A program made the position numbers and the translations under genes. Under the pieces are notes generated by a model. That model was given only the letters and a program-made list of their open reading frames with translations, made no database searches and had not been told where the DNA came from. From NCBI RefSeq assembly GCF_016901135.1, contig NZ_JAFEVL010000042.1:248001-312000 (forward strand): a stretch of 64,000 bases of DNA, in the 5' to 3' direction. This document shows, one piece after another, positions 52,338 to 60,574 of the stretch; position 1 is the stretch's first letter, and every line of letters begins with the position of its first letter. This stretch comes from Martinezella lusitana (GTDB lineage: Bacteria; Pseudomonadota; Alphaproteobacteria; Rhizobiales; Rhizobiaceae).

Positions 52338-53237
52338 CTACTTTGCCCTTTCCGACCGCAGGCCACGGCCGATGGCACGCGCACCCCGGGCAAGCATGCC
52401 TTCATGCGCATCGCGCGCCGTGCCATAGCCGTAGGTGAGCGACGCGCCACCCGCGGCAAGTGCCGAGGCTATGCCGGGCAACTGGTAGAAGACGTAGAGG
52501 GCGGCAAGGCAAATAGCACCGAGCGCGACGGGCCTCATGAGCACATCACTATAGCTTTCGATCATCGTGAAGGTGGAATCGATACAGGTAATCAGCAACG
52601 AGCCGACCGCGACAACCAGCACCTGCAGGATCACAAAATTGGCCAGCTGTCCGATCCAGGCCTCGGTAAACCGACGCGTCGACTGAAACATCGCGAGAGC
52701 AACAAAGATCGGTCCGATGGCAAGCACGATCGCCAGTGCCAGACGCGCATAGAGCGAGACGATATAGCCGATCGCAGCGACCATAAAGCTTGACAAGATG
52801 ACCAGCATGCCGCCGACAGCGGTGACGAGGTCGACACCCCACGAGGCGCGCGACCAGATCTCCTTTGCACATTTCTGACCCTTGTCCAGCAGGCTGTCGA
52901 AGGTCGAAGCGCTTGGTGTAGTGCCGGAGTTCAGCGCCTGTGAGATCTCCTTGGGCAGCGTATCGAAGAAAATATTACTGACATAGGTCTGGTACTCACC
53001 GGCATTCTTGACCAGCATCAGTATGATGGCGAGCTTCATCGCTCGAAAGGCAAAATCCATGATTGGCTCGTGCACAGATCCGCGAAGGATGAGAAAGCCA
53101 TAGAGGATGACATAAAGCGTCAAGGCGGCCGTCAACGGGCCGTTGACCCAGCTCGCGATGTTCGATGTGCCCGAGGAAATGAATTTCTCCAGCGGCGCCT
53201 TGAACTGCCCGTCGACGAAGGCGAAGACCTGATACAT
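52338..53237 (-). CDS. virB6: VirB6/TrbL-type polytopic membrane protein
   Basis: 299 residues with about five to six helices after residue 30 (ALTLYVILYGFLILRGSV; LAIVLAIGPIFVALAMF; GAICLAALYVFYQLPGIA). The central periplasmic loop (ISQALNSGTTPSASTFDS) is typical. It contacts DNA in transit. Between eexN and virB7. Confidence 0.9.
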   Translation of the reverse strand: MYQVFAFVDGQFKAPLEKFISSGTSNIASWVNGPLTAALTLYVILYGFLILRGSVHEPIMDFAFRAMKLAIILMLVKNAGEYQTYVSNIFFDTLPKEISQALNSGTTPSASTFDSLLDKGQKCAKEIWSRASWGVDLVTAVGGMLVILSSFMVAAIGYIVSLYARLALAIVLAIGPIFVALAMFQSTRRFTEAWIGQLANFVILQVLVVAVGSLLITCIDSTFTMIESYSDVLMRPVALGAICLAALYVFYQLPGIASALAAGGASLTYGYGTARDAHEGMLARGARAIGRGLRSERAK

Positions 53238-53240
53238 GCC

Positions 53241-53474
53241 TCATCCCCCGAGTGCTTTGCCCATGCGCTTTAGGCGGGCTTTCCAATCGGCCGCCTCGGC
53301 GTTCATGCAGTTCGGCGTGGTTCGCAATTCACCTGGATTGTTTCGACATTTGGCAATGATCTTCGACAGCAGTCCTTGGTCTGCCAATAGCTCCTCGACC
53401 GAATAGACACGCTCGGCTTTCTTCGAGCATCCGAACAAAGAGAGAGCGAGTGCGAAGAGAACAAGAAACTTCAT
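53241..53474 (-). CDS. EexN-like entry-exclusion lipoprotein
   Basis: 77 residues. Signal with lipobox (FLVLFALALSLFGC), then SVEELLADQGLLSKIIAKCR and ELRTTPNCMNAEAADWKARL. This conserved pattern matches EexN family proteins coded next to virB5/virB6 in conjugative plasmids. It should reduce mating into cells already holding the plasmid. Its start overlaps virB5's stop by 4 bases. Confidence 0.82.
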   Translation of the reverse strand: MKFLVLFALALSLFGCSKKAERVYSVEELLADQGLLSKIIAKCRNNPGELRTTPNCMNAEAADWKARLKRMGKALGG

Positions 53475-54166
53475 TGAAGGGCCGCTCCCATGGCATCCAT
53501 GCGCTTGCGCCAATCCTCGGCCTTGCGCTGTTCATCGACCTGAGCCTGCGCCTGCTGCACCATCTGCAACCCCTGCATCCTGAGCATGTCGGTCTGGAGA
53601 AAGGCCGTCTCAGCCTGCAGCCGCGCCTGCAGATCAGCTATGTCCTTGGCGTCACTCGCCGAAGAGATTTGCCGGCGCAGTTGATCAATACCGTCGATCC
53701 GCTTGGTCGCCGTATCGTAGATTTGCTGGCCGAGGCTCATCTGGCCGGCATTTCTGTTCTGAAGACGCGACAGTTCCTGGGCGTAGAAATCATTGGCGCT
53801 TGTCTTGTAAGTCGAATTGTCGGCCAGGAATTTCGAAGCGGCGTCGCTGAGCGCACCTGAACCTGACCCTTTGAGAAGGCTCTCAATAGTGGAGAAATCC
53901 TGAGGCAACGCCTTTCGGATCGAGGGATCGTTCAAGATGCTGGCAATATCGGCCATGTTGGTCAGCTTGTTCAGAGAGCCGTAGAGCTGCTGGGCCTGCT
54001 GAAGCTGCTGGTTCAGCGCATCAAGCTGCGATTTGAGTTGGGTGATGCTCTCGATCTGCTTGGCAATCGCCGTCTGATCGATCACGGGGATACCCTGCCC
54101 GCCGGCGGCGTAAGAGGAAAGGAACAGCACTATCGCTGTCATGGGAATCCTTCTGCTCTGCTCCAT
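53471..54166 (-). CDS. virB5: VirB5/P19-type minor pilus protein
   Basis: 231 residues starting at the ATG of TGATG (54166), coupled to the virB4 stop; ATG at 54172 is the alternative. Signal peptide (IPMTAIVLFLSSYAAGGQG), then long helices with glutamine-rich heptads (IESITQLKSQLDALNQQLQQ). It caps the pilus and contacts recipients. Confidence 0.88.
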   Translation of the reverse strand: MEQSRRIPMTAIVLFLSSYAAGGQGIPVIDQTAIAKQIESITQLKSQLDALNQQLQQAQQLYGSLNKLTNMADIASILNDPSIRKALPQDFSTIESLLKGSGSGALSDAASKFLADNSTYKTSANDFYAQELSRLQNRNAGQMSLGQQIYDTATKRIDGIDQLRRQISSASDAKDIADLQARLQAETAFLQTDMLRMQGLQMVQQAQAQVDEQRKAEDWRKRMDAMGAALQ

Positions 54167-56550
54167 CAGCATGCACTCCTTCTTTGCTGGAATATCCGCA
54201 GCCATTCGTCCCGGTCGTCCCCAAGCTCGGCACGGATCGCATCGGCGAGTTCCACATTTGCCGTTCGCCCAGAAAGGATTGCGAGCTCATCGTCGAAGCC
54301 GTTGAGATCGAGCTCGGCGACCACGCTATTATGCCCCTGCTTGACGATGAAACGGCGGCTCTCGACCGAGAGCTCGCGCGAAAGCAACTCGAACTCCCGT
54401 CCGGTAAGCTTGAAGCCATCGACATAGTCGGCACGATCGCCACGCGCATTCGGCAGGAAGACCTGCGTCGGGCATTGTTCGATGATCGTGTGCGCGATCG
54501 CCGAGTTGATGGCATCACGAGGGCTTTGCGTGGCAAAAAGCATCAAGCCGTTCTGCTTGCGGATGGTCTTAAGCTTGTTCTGGGCGAGATCGAGAAAGCT
54601 CTCGTCCTGCAGCGCCTTCCAGAACTCGTCGATGACGATGATGATGCGCCGGCCATCGATCAACTGTTCGACACGGTAGAAGAGATAGGCCATCAGCGGC
54701 GTGCGGATCTCCTCGTTGTCGAGAAAGTCCGTCATGTCGTAGCCGAGGAATTTGGCACCGATGCCGATGTCGTCGGCCTCGTTGTCGAAGACCCAGCCTA
54801 GCGACCCTCCGCTCTCCCAGCGGCGCAGTCTAGCGGCAATCCCTTCCGGATCGACATTGTTGAGGAACGCACGCAGCGCCCCGATCGTGCGCTGCGCTCT
54901 TGGTAAATCGGCGAGCCCTTCGATTGCAAGAGCAATGTCGCCGGCTTCGCGGGCGGAAAGCTCGTGTGCCGTCGAGCCGACGAGCTTACCAATGAAACGG
55001 GTTAGGAACACCTTGTTTGCCGGCGTCAACTCCAGCGCCTTTAGCGGCGCACATCTCGTCGACACCCCGTTCCTGAGCGGCAGATAAATGCCGCCGGCGG
55101 CGCGTACGAAGAGGTCGGAGCCACGGTCCTTGTCGAAAAAGACCGTGTGCGGATCGTGCTTTTCGAGCTGTGAAAGCATGAAATTGACGAGCACGGTCTT
55201 GCCGGCGCCCGACGGGCCACAGACGAAAGTATTGCCGAGATCGCCGCAATGGAAATTGAAATAGAATGGCGCGCCTGACGCGGTCTTGAGCATGGCAACG
55301 GCCGGTCCCCATTCATTGCCGTCCTTCTTACCCGTCGGATAGGAATGAAACGGCGAAAGTGCTGCAAAATTCCGCGATGTGATTGCGCCCGAGCGTGCTC
55401 GATAACGAAAATTGCCGGGCAATTGCGCCCACCAAGCCGCCTCAAGCCCAAGATCCTCACGTGCCACGACGGCGCCACCGCTGGTCAGATGGGAACGCGC
55501 CTTGGCGAGATTGTCGGTGAGGTCTTTGACGGTGGAGGCGAATACTCCAAGCGTCAGATGATGCTCGCCAAGCACGAAGCGGTTCGATTCGAGCTCGTCC
55601 ATCGCCGCATCGAGTTCCTCGATCTGTGACGCCGCCTTGTCGCCAGCACTCACCATCTGGTTCTGCTTGCGTCCCATGATGGAGCGAGCATCCGTTTTCG
55701 AGGTGAAGGCAAAGGACTGCGTCAGGATCAACTCGAAAGGGGCCGTTAGAATGCCGTCGAGCATGCCACTGCGGGTCCTCGCCGGATATTCCTTGAAGCC
55801 GAACATGCCGGCATAGCGGCTGGTGCTCTCGTGGCGGATCTCAACCGTCTCTCGCCCGAAGATCACGCGATCCGAATAGATCGCGGCGGAAATCCTTCCC
55901 TGCGTCAGCGGAATACGCTCACGGCGGCCGCCGACAATCTGGTGCAGCACCTCGCTCGGCTCGGAAAACAGAATGCCGTTCTCATTGTAGAGCGACAGCA
56001 CGCGCGGGGCGAAACGCTGCAGCCCCGCGGTCAAATCGACCACCTTGTCGCGGAGGCGCTTCAGCGCATCCTCATCGAGCTCTGCAGCACTATCCCGTGC
56101 CTTGCGAAGCCGCGATAACAGGCTCGCAAACCTTTCGGCGGGATCGCGGTTCGGATACCATAGCAAGCTGAGATAGAGGTCATTGCGGAACAGGTCCTCC
56201 CGCACCATTCGCTCGCTATATTTACCGTTGAGCGAGGCCGAGAAAGGATTGGCGAATTCACCATCCGGATAGGTATTGTCACGCCGCCGGATGATATGGG
56301 TCCAGATTGCCAAACGCTCGTCGGCGATATTGCGGTAGAGCGTATTGAGGTCGCGATAGAGGCTATTCAGGTCTAAACTGTCAGCCGTCTCGAACGATAC
56401 ACCCTCGACAGAGATCATCACCATTAGAGCTCTTGAATCGAGTGCAATCACCGTCTCGTCCACATGACGGACATAGGGGATGAAGGTCTCAGGATCGAGT
56501 TCGCGGGATTCGAGGAGAGAAGCGCTATGCAAGGCCGAGGTCCCTTTCAT
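54166..56550 (-). CDS. virB4: VirB4 ATPase
   Basis: 794 residues. CagE/TrbE N-domain and C-terminal ATPase: Walker A CGPSGAGKTVLVNFMLSQL at about 430, Walker B RIIIVIDEFWKALQD at about 620, FATQSPRDAINSAIAHTI near 665. The energising ATPase of the VirB system. Its start overlaps virB3 by 26 bases. Confidence 0.95.
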   Translation of the reverse strand: MKGTSALHSASLLESRELDPETFIPYVRHVDETVIALDSRALMVMISVEGVSFETADSLDLNSLYRDLNTLYRNIADERLAIWTHIIRRRDNTYPDGEFANPFSASLNGKYSERMVREDLFRNDLYLSLLWYPNRDPAERFASLLSRLRKARDSAAELDEDALKRLRDKVVDLTAGLQRFAPRVLSLYNENGILFSEPSEVLHQIVGGRRERIPLTQGRISAAIYSDRVIFGRETVEIRHESTSRYAGMFGFKEYPARTRSGMLDGILTAPFELILTQSFAFTSKTDARSIMGRKQNQMVSAGDKAASQIEELDAAMDELESNRFVLGEHHLTLGVFASTVKDLTDNLAKARSHLTSGGAVVAREDLGLEAAWWAQLPGNFRYRARSGAITSRNFAALSPFHSYPTGKKDGNEWGPAVAMLKTASGAPFYFNFHCGDLGNTFVCGPSGAGKTVLVNFMLSQLEKHDPHTVFFDKDRGSDLFVRAAGGIYLPLRNGVSTRCAPLKALELTPANKVFLTRFIGKLVGSTAHELSAREAGDIALAIEGLADLPRAQRTIGALRAFLNNVDPEGIAARLRRWESGGSLGWVFDNEADDIGIGAKFLGYDMTDFLDNEEIRTPLMAYLFYRVEQLIDGRRIIIVIDEFWKALQDESFLDLAQNKLKTIRKQNGLMLFATQSPRDAINSAIAHTIIEQCPTQVFLPNARGDRADYVDGFKLTGREFELLSRELSVESRRFIVKQGHNSVVAELDLNGFDDELAILSGRTANVELADAIRAELGDDRDEWLRIFQQRRSAC

Positions 56551-56863
56551 CGTAGCGCCGCACGAGCCTCAATGGCGTCAGCGAAGCACCGCCCCAGTAG
56601 GCGCTGTTGCGCGAGCGGCCGCGCGTTTCAATCCAGGCGAGCAGAATGCGGAACATGTTATGGTCATGCTTGACGAGCGCGCGAAAGATGAGATGGAAGA
56701 CCACACCGACAAGCGCGTAGGCGATCGAACCCGCGATGATGTAGAGGATCGTCGTCATCATGACGTTGGCGCCCATGGCTTCCATTGTCACACCGGCAAT
56801 CATCGCCGGCCGCGTGCAAGCAAGAAAAAGCGTGTCTTCCTCAAGCATGACTTTGTCCGGCAT
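56525..56863 (-). CDS. virB3: VirB3 inner-membrane protein
   Basis: 112 residues from the ATG at 56863 (PDKVMLEEDTLFLACTRPAM). LACTRPA is the characteristic VirB3 opening. Two membrane helices lie near 25-68. The open frame extends upstream into virB2, without homology. Acts with VirB4 in pilin handling. Confidence 0.9.
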   Translation of the reverse strand: MPDKVMLEEDTLFLACTRPAMIAGVTMEAMGANVMMTTILYIIAGSIAYALVGVVFHLIFRALVKHDHNMFRILLAWIETRGRSRNSAYWGGASLTPLRLVRRYDERDLGLA

Positions 56864-56867
56864 TGTC

Positions 56868-57170
56868 TCAGCTCCCTGAGATCGTGCTGACAATCTGCGA
56901 GGCACCGAAGATGATGCCGATGCCAAGCACGACATAGGCTGCCTTTCGCAGATCGAGATAACCGAACATCCACGCGATGCCGACGATAATGACGGCGATC
57001 GTCGCGAGCAGCTTGGCGACATTGCCTGTGAGCAATGTGACGATGTTCTGCAGAACCGTCTCGATGCCGCCGGTGCTCTGGGCGAAGGCGGGTTCGATCG
57101 TGACTGCCGAAAACAGGGCGGCCATCAAGGCAATGGCTGCAAGTGAACGCATATTGATCCTTGACATCAT
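56868..57170 (-). CDS. virB2: VirB2 pilin
   Basis: 100 residues. Signal peptide (MRSLAAIALMAALFSAVTIE, cleavage after PAFA), then two membrane helices separated by a short loop (LLATIAVIIVGIAWMFGYLD and AAYVVLGIGIIFGASQIV). The mature pilin would be about 70 residues. Its ATG overlaps the virB1 stop. Confidence 0.92.
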   Translation of the reverse strand: MMSRINMRSLAAIALMAALFSAVTIEPAFAQSTGGIETVLQNIVTLLTGNVAKLLATIAVIIVGIAWMFGYLDLRKAAYVVLGIGIIFGASQIVSTISGS

Positions 57171-57835
57171 TCAGGCTGCTCCGGTTGATCGTTTTGGAAA
57201 ACGAGCGCGGACGAGCGCCGCGCCACGTTGAACACATCCCAGGACGGCGCTTTCGTCGTCCATTCCTGCGGCAGCCCAGCCTTGCCGTCGGAAGACGGAC
57301 TGGTTGCCTGATCCTTAAGAGGTGTCGGCTGCTCAGCGCCCCGCCCTATTGTCAGCGTCGCCAGCCCTCCTGAGAGCCGTTCTGCCTCTCGCTGGACCTG
57401 CTCGTCATACCGAACCATTTGCCCGACGGAAGGATCGGAGCGCCCATAATAGGACTGCAACATTACGTGCTTGGCCTGCTCCGATGCCGCGCCCGCACGC
57501 ATGGCTAGGCGATAGTAACCGTCGAGTAGCGTCGCAGTCGCCTTGAGATTGAGACAAGGATCGAAGGCATCGGAGATCGTAAGATTGAGTTTATTAAGCT
57601 CCTCGATTCCGACACCGCCAAGCCCGAGCTGGATGTCCTGGTGCTCGGCAACCAGCCTGGCTGCGGTTTCGATCGCCTCCGCCTTGCTTTTTGGCTGCCG
57701 GTCAAGCGGAAGGTCGCTATTGATGCGGATATTGAAGGGCTGAAAATTGCTTTCCAGACTGACGACGGCAGCCAGCGTTTCTACCGCAACCGCGGGCGCG
57801 CAAGTTTCAGCAAGATCGATGAAGGCGACGGCCAT
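57167..57835 (-). CDS. virB1: VirB1-like lytic transglycosylase
   Basis: 222 residues. Transglycosylase motif with the catalytic glutamate in VVSLESNFQPFNI (E28), then GLGGVGIEELNKLNL and DPCLNLKATATLL. The C-terminal third is low-complexity and proline/serine-rich. No clear signal peptide, as for several VirB1 proteins. It opens peptidoglycan for channel assembly. Confidence 0.9.
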   Translation of the reverse strand: MAVAFIDLAETCAPAVAVETLAAVVSLESNFQPFNIRINSDLPLDRQPKSKAEAIETAARLVAEHQDIQLGLGGVGIEELNKLNLTISDAFDPCLNLKATATLLDGYYRLAMRAGAASEQAKHVMLQSYYGRSDPSVGQMVRYDEQVQREAERLSGGLATLTIGRGAEQPTPLKDQATSPSSDGKAGLPQEWTTKAPSWDVFNVARRSSALVFQNDQPEQPE

Positions 57836-57838
57836 GGG

Positions 57839-58378
57839 TCAATACCACACACGTTGACTACCGACGCTGTCGATGTTCACGTCGATATAATGCGGCTGCG
57901 AGCGCCTGCTCGGTCGCTCGATCGGATAACCCATGCATTCGACGTGCTTTCCCTCGCGCTGCCACCGAGCCGAGGTGACCAGATCGGTGCTTTCGGCAGC
58001 ACCATTGCGGCCGGAGCGACAAAATCGGGCATCGACCTTTTGAAGTGTTGCGGAGACGCAAGTCGCCTCTTGGCCGCGGTCACCATAGCGCGCGGTCAGG
58101 CTATAGCCGTCATTGCATGAATAGGGTTCATATCCGGGTTGGGAAGCACGGAAACCGACGCCGCTGCAAGTTGGAAAGGAATGTCCCTTGGCAAGCGTCT
58201 GCCAGAGCTTGCTGATCGGTGGACGGCACTCGGCAAATTGCGTCGGGCCACCCGGATTAGAAAGGCACAGGATAACCTGGCATCCCCAATCATCGGCGCG
58301 CGCATCACCCCCTGAAATAAGGTATATGGGAATACAGCCGGTAACGGCGGAGACTATTCCAACCAGAAGGCTTTTCAT
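57839..58378 (-). CDS. TrbM/KikA-like exported protein at the head of the virB operon
   Basis: 179 residues with a signal peptide (KSLLVGIVSAVTGCIPIYLI region, then ARADDWGCQ). The core CQVILCLSNPGG, FAECRPPISKLWQTLAKG and FPTC matches the cysteine pattern of the TrbM/KikA family, exported proteins of unknown function found in several conjugation operons. It ends 3 bases before virB1 and is the first gene of the operon. The start is ATG at 58378; the frame opens at 58408. Confidence 0.78.
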   Translation of the reverse strand: MKSLLVGIVSAVTGCIPIYLISGGDARADDWGCQVILCLSNPGGPTQFAECRPPISKLWQTLAKGHSFPTCSGVGFRASQPGYEPYSCNDGYSLTARYGDRGQEATCVSATLQKVDARFCRSGRNGAAESTDLVTSARWQREGKHVECMGYPIERPSRRSQPHYIDVNIDSVGSQRVWY

Positions 58379-58395
58379 GGCTAGGACCCTTCGAT

Positions 58396-58833
58396 GTGAC
58401 AGCATCAAGCGATCTTTACGACTTCAGGATGGAATTTCCTCGTCGCTTAACTAACTTATATAATGCAGTTAAAAAGATGACAAGTACCTTCAACACACAA
58501 TTGCATAGTCTTTCGTTCGCAGCCTTCATCCTGCGTGAAATCATGGATCATCCGCAGGAAGACGAGACGCCACAATCCAGACTGAAGCAGGTCGGCATGA
58601 TGAGCATCCTTTACATCATGAATCAGGGGCATCAGGCTCTAACCATTTCAAATCTCGTGGAGATTACGAAGCTGACGCGTGTGGGTGTTTCGGAAGTCAT
58701 AGAGCCGCTGCTCAAACGTGGCATGCTCACGGAGACATTCGTGAAGAATTCGATGGGGCGCGGCAAGGCGCGTCAATTCGAGATCGCACCTGAGATTTTT
58801 GAAAAACTGAGAGCCTTTGGACAGAGTAAGTAG
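58396..58833 (+). CDS. Small winged-helix regulator divergent from virB (RctA-like candidate)
   Basis: Up to 145 residues; the ATG at 58477 (118 residues) is a good alternative start because it leaves room for a promoter. A MarR/GntR-like winged helix covers about residues 65-140 (MMSILYIMNQGHQALTISNL, VEITKLTRVGVSEVIEPLLK, then RGMLTETFVKNSMGRGKARQFE). Rhizobial symbiotic plasmids encode RctA, a winged-helix repressor of virB and tra conjugation genes. Position and fold fit, but I cannot confirm orthology. A shared palindrome at the traC and virB promoters is the likely target. Confidence 0.72.
   Translation: MTASSDLYDFRMEFPRRLTNLYNAVKKMTSTFNTQLHSLSFAAFILREIMDHPQEDETPQSRLKQVGMMSILYIMNQGHQALTISNLVEITKLTRVGVSEVIEPLLKRGMLTETFVKNSMGRGKARQFEIAPEIFEKLRAFGQSK
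58447..58472. promoter_or_regulatory. Operator-like palindrome between virB operon and the divergent regulator
   Basis: TTAACT (58447-58452) and AGTTAA (58467-58472) flank an AT-rich centre with a TATAAT (58459-58464). Read on the minus strand it starts TTTAACTGCATTATATA, matching the traC promoter TTTAACTACATTATTTA; the downstream TAGT block is also conserved. About 20 of 26 positions agree. It is 70-90 bases upstream of the first virB-operon gene and overlaps the start of the divergent gene if that begins at 58429. Confidence 0.6.
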
Positions 58834-59173
58834 CAAGGCCAAAGGACGCGATTATACTATATAAAATTATTCACTATAATTCGATTGCCCAATTGCGATG
58901 CTCGCGTCTGCGTCGCATTGGCTATGCATGGAAAAGATGTCGAATGAGCGCGTCCTACGTCAGAAGGGCTCGCCAAGCCTCGCGAAAACCTGCGTTTCCC
59001 TAGAGCAGCTTGCAAGTGATTTGCATTAAGCCCATGCTATACGCCTCAGATCTTCATTTTTAACCGCTACGCCCTGCCGGCGCCCCAAATGGGCGCCGAT
59101 GACAGAATGGCACTTTGCGGAATCCGAGGCCAGATGTGCCGTTTGAACTCGTCGCCGAGATCCGCCTCGCCCA
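58834..59173. other. Intergenic stretch with an AT-rich repeat
   Basis: No gene seen. Bases 58850-58882 form an imperfect palindrome (GATTATA and TATAATTC arms), and its minus strand contains TAGTATAATC, identical over ten bases to the end of the traC promoter motif. Otherwise unremarkable. Confidence 0.4.
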
Positions 59174-60427
59174 TCATTCCAAATTTGCCTGGATTTCATC
59201 CCGGATCGCAATCACTGCTGCGCAGAGAGACCTGATTTCCTCATCTGAGTGGCCTGCGGTGACGCAGATCCTTAGGCCGGCGTTGCCCCTTGATACAGTG
59301 GGAAAGAAGATCGCCGAGGTGTAGAAGCCTTGCCTGAAGAGACTTGTCGCGGCGCCAATCGCGAGCAATTCATCACTAAGATGAACAGTGCGGATCGGAA
59401 GCCGAGCTCCGTGCTGTTCCGTCGGCATCAAACCGTCAAGCAAGGCTATTTTTTGCTGCAGCGTTCGCTGCAGATGAGGTAATTCTTCGGTTCGATGCAA
59501 TTTCGCAGATGCCAGACCGGCACCAATAGCGGCCGTGTTGAGCGATGCCGAAAAGGCATGAGCCACCGCAAATCTGCGGAACAGGATCTCCTGGTGCGCT
59601 GTACCCAGCATAAGCATGCCACCAGATGCACCGAAGCCTTTGCCGAGAGATGCTGCGATAATGGTCCTGTCGCCCAATTCACCAATCTGGGACTTCGCAA
59701 AGCCCTCACCACGCTCGCCGAAGAGCGAGATTCCATGAGCATCGTCAATATAAAGAAACAGGCCATATTGTTCTTGGAGGCGGCGCAGGCCGGATATCGG
59801 TGCACTGCCGCCCATTGAGTAGACACCATCGCAGATATAGGCGACGGCTTTATTCTGGCGGCATAGTCGCTCGAGAGCATCGAGGTCGTTGTGGGCTATT
59901 GTCTCGACCCGCGTCTCCTGAGCAATGGTGCCCTTGTGATGGGCAAGGGTTGCATGGGCCAGGCGATCGAACACCATGACGGCCTTGGGACCACCAGTGA
60001 GATGGCCCGAAGCGACCAACGGCAAGGCACTCATATTGGCGGCGAGCACTGTGGTGTAAGTGATCACCCGCGCGGCGAAGAGATCGGAGAGGGATTCTTC
60101 CAACTCACCGAGACTCGCAAAATTCAGTCGAGTGCGGGCGCACGACCAATGCAGTGTGCCCGAACTCCGTACGGCTTCGGCGGCACCTTCGACAATGTCG
60201 GGATGATTGTCGAGGCCCAAATAGGAGCATCGGACAAAGTCGACAACCGCACGATCCTCATAGTTCAGCCTGACGGCCCTGCCGTCCGACGGATGGGCGT
60301 AGATCGCCATGATACCTTGATAGTGGGCAGCTTCGAAATGTCGATCGGCCGTGTCGACGAGGCTGCCGGTATTACGGTGGGTTGTTTTCCTGTTTCGATC
60401 AGAACGCGCGGAAATTTTCTTTTCCAT
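59174..60427 (-). CDS. Alpha-oxoamine synthase (BioF/KBL/HemA/CqsA-like PLP enzyme)
   Basis: 417 residues. Fold type I features: DDAHGISLFGERGEG (D229 and H231 that stack on PLP) and ASLGKGFGASGG with the PLP lysine K263. These enzymes condense an amino acid with an acyl-CoA, losing CO2, to give aminoketones; CqsA and LqsA relatives make alpha-hydroxyketone signals. The acyl pocket cannot be assigned from sequence. GGAG precedes the start. It is downstream of the OmpR-type regulator (148-base gap, same strand), not beside biotin or haem genes, so a primary biosynthetic role is unlikely. Confidence 0.87.
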   Translation of the reverse strand: MEKKISARSDRNRKTTHRNTGSLVDTADRHFEAAHYQGIMAIYAHPSDGRAVRLNYEDRAVVDFVRCSYLGLDNHPDIVEGAAEAVRSSGTLHWSCARTRLNFASLGELEESLSDLFAARVITYTTVLAANMSALPLVASGHLTGGPKAVMVFDRLAHATLAHHKGTIAQETRVETIAHNDLDALERLCRQNKAVAYICDGVYSMGGSAPISGLRRLQEQYGLFLYIDDAHGISLFGERGEGFAKSQIGELGDRTIIAASLGKGFGASGGMLMLGTAHQEILFRRFAVAHAFSASLNTAAIGAGLASAKLHRTEELPHLQRTLQQKIALLDGLMPTEQHGARLPIRTVHLSDELLAIGAATSLFRQGFYTSAIFFPTVSRGNAGLRICVTAGHSDEEIRSLCAAVIAIRDEIQANLE

Positions 60428-60574
60428 GTTTCAAACTCCGGTCCATCAGTGTGCAGACCAGAGGTTGAAATCAGTTCCCAGCAACCTCAACAAACTAGGC
60501 ACTAAATCTTATGAAATATACAATATTACTAATGTTATATGATCGCTTATATGTGAAGCAGCACGAGTGTAGGA

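Noticed and set aside
59174..60427. Calling the synthase HemA or BioF
   Set aside because: The fold is shared, but no haem or biotin gene is near and the substrate pocket cannot be read by eye, so only the family is given.
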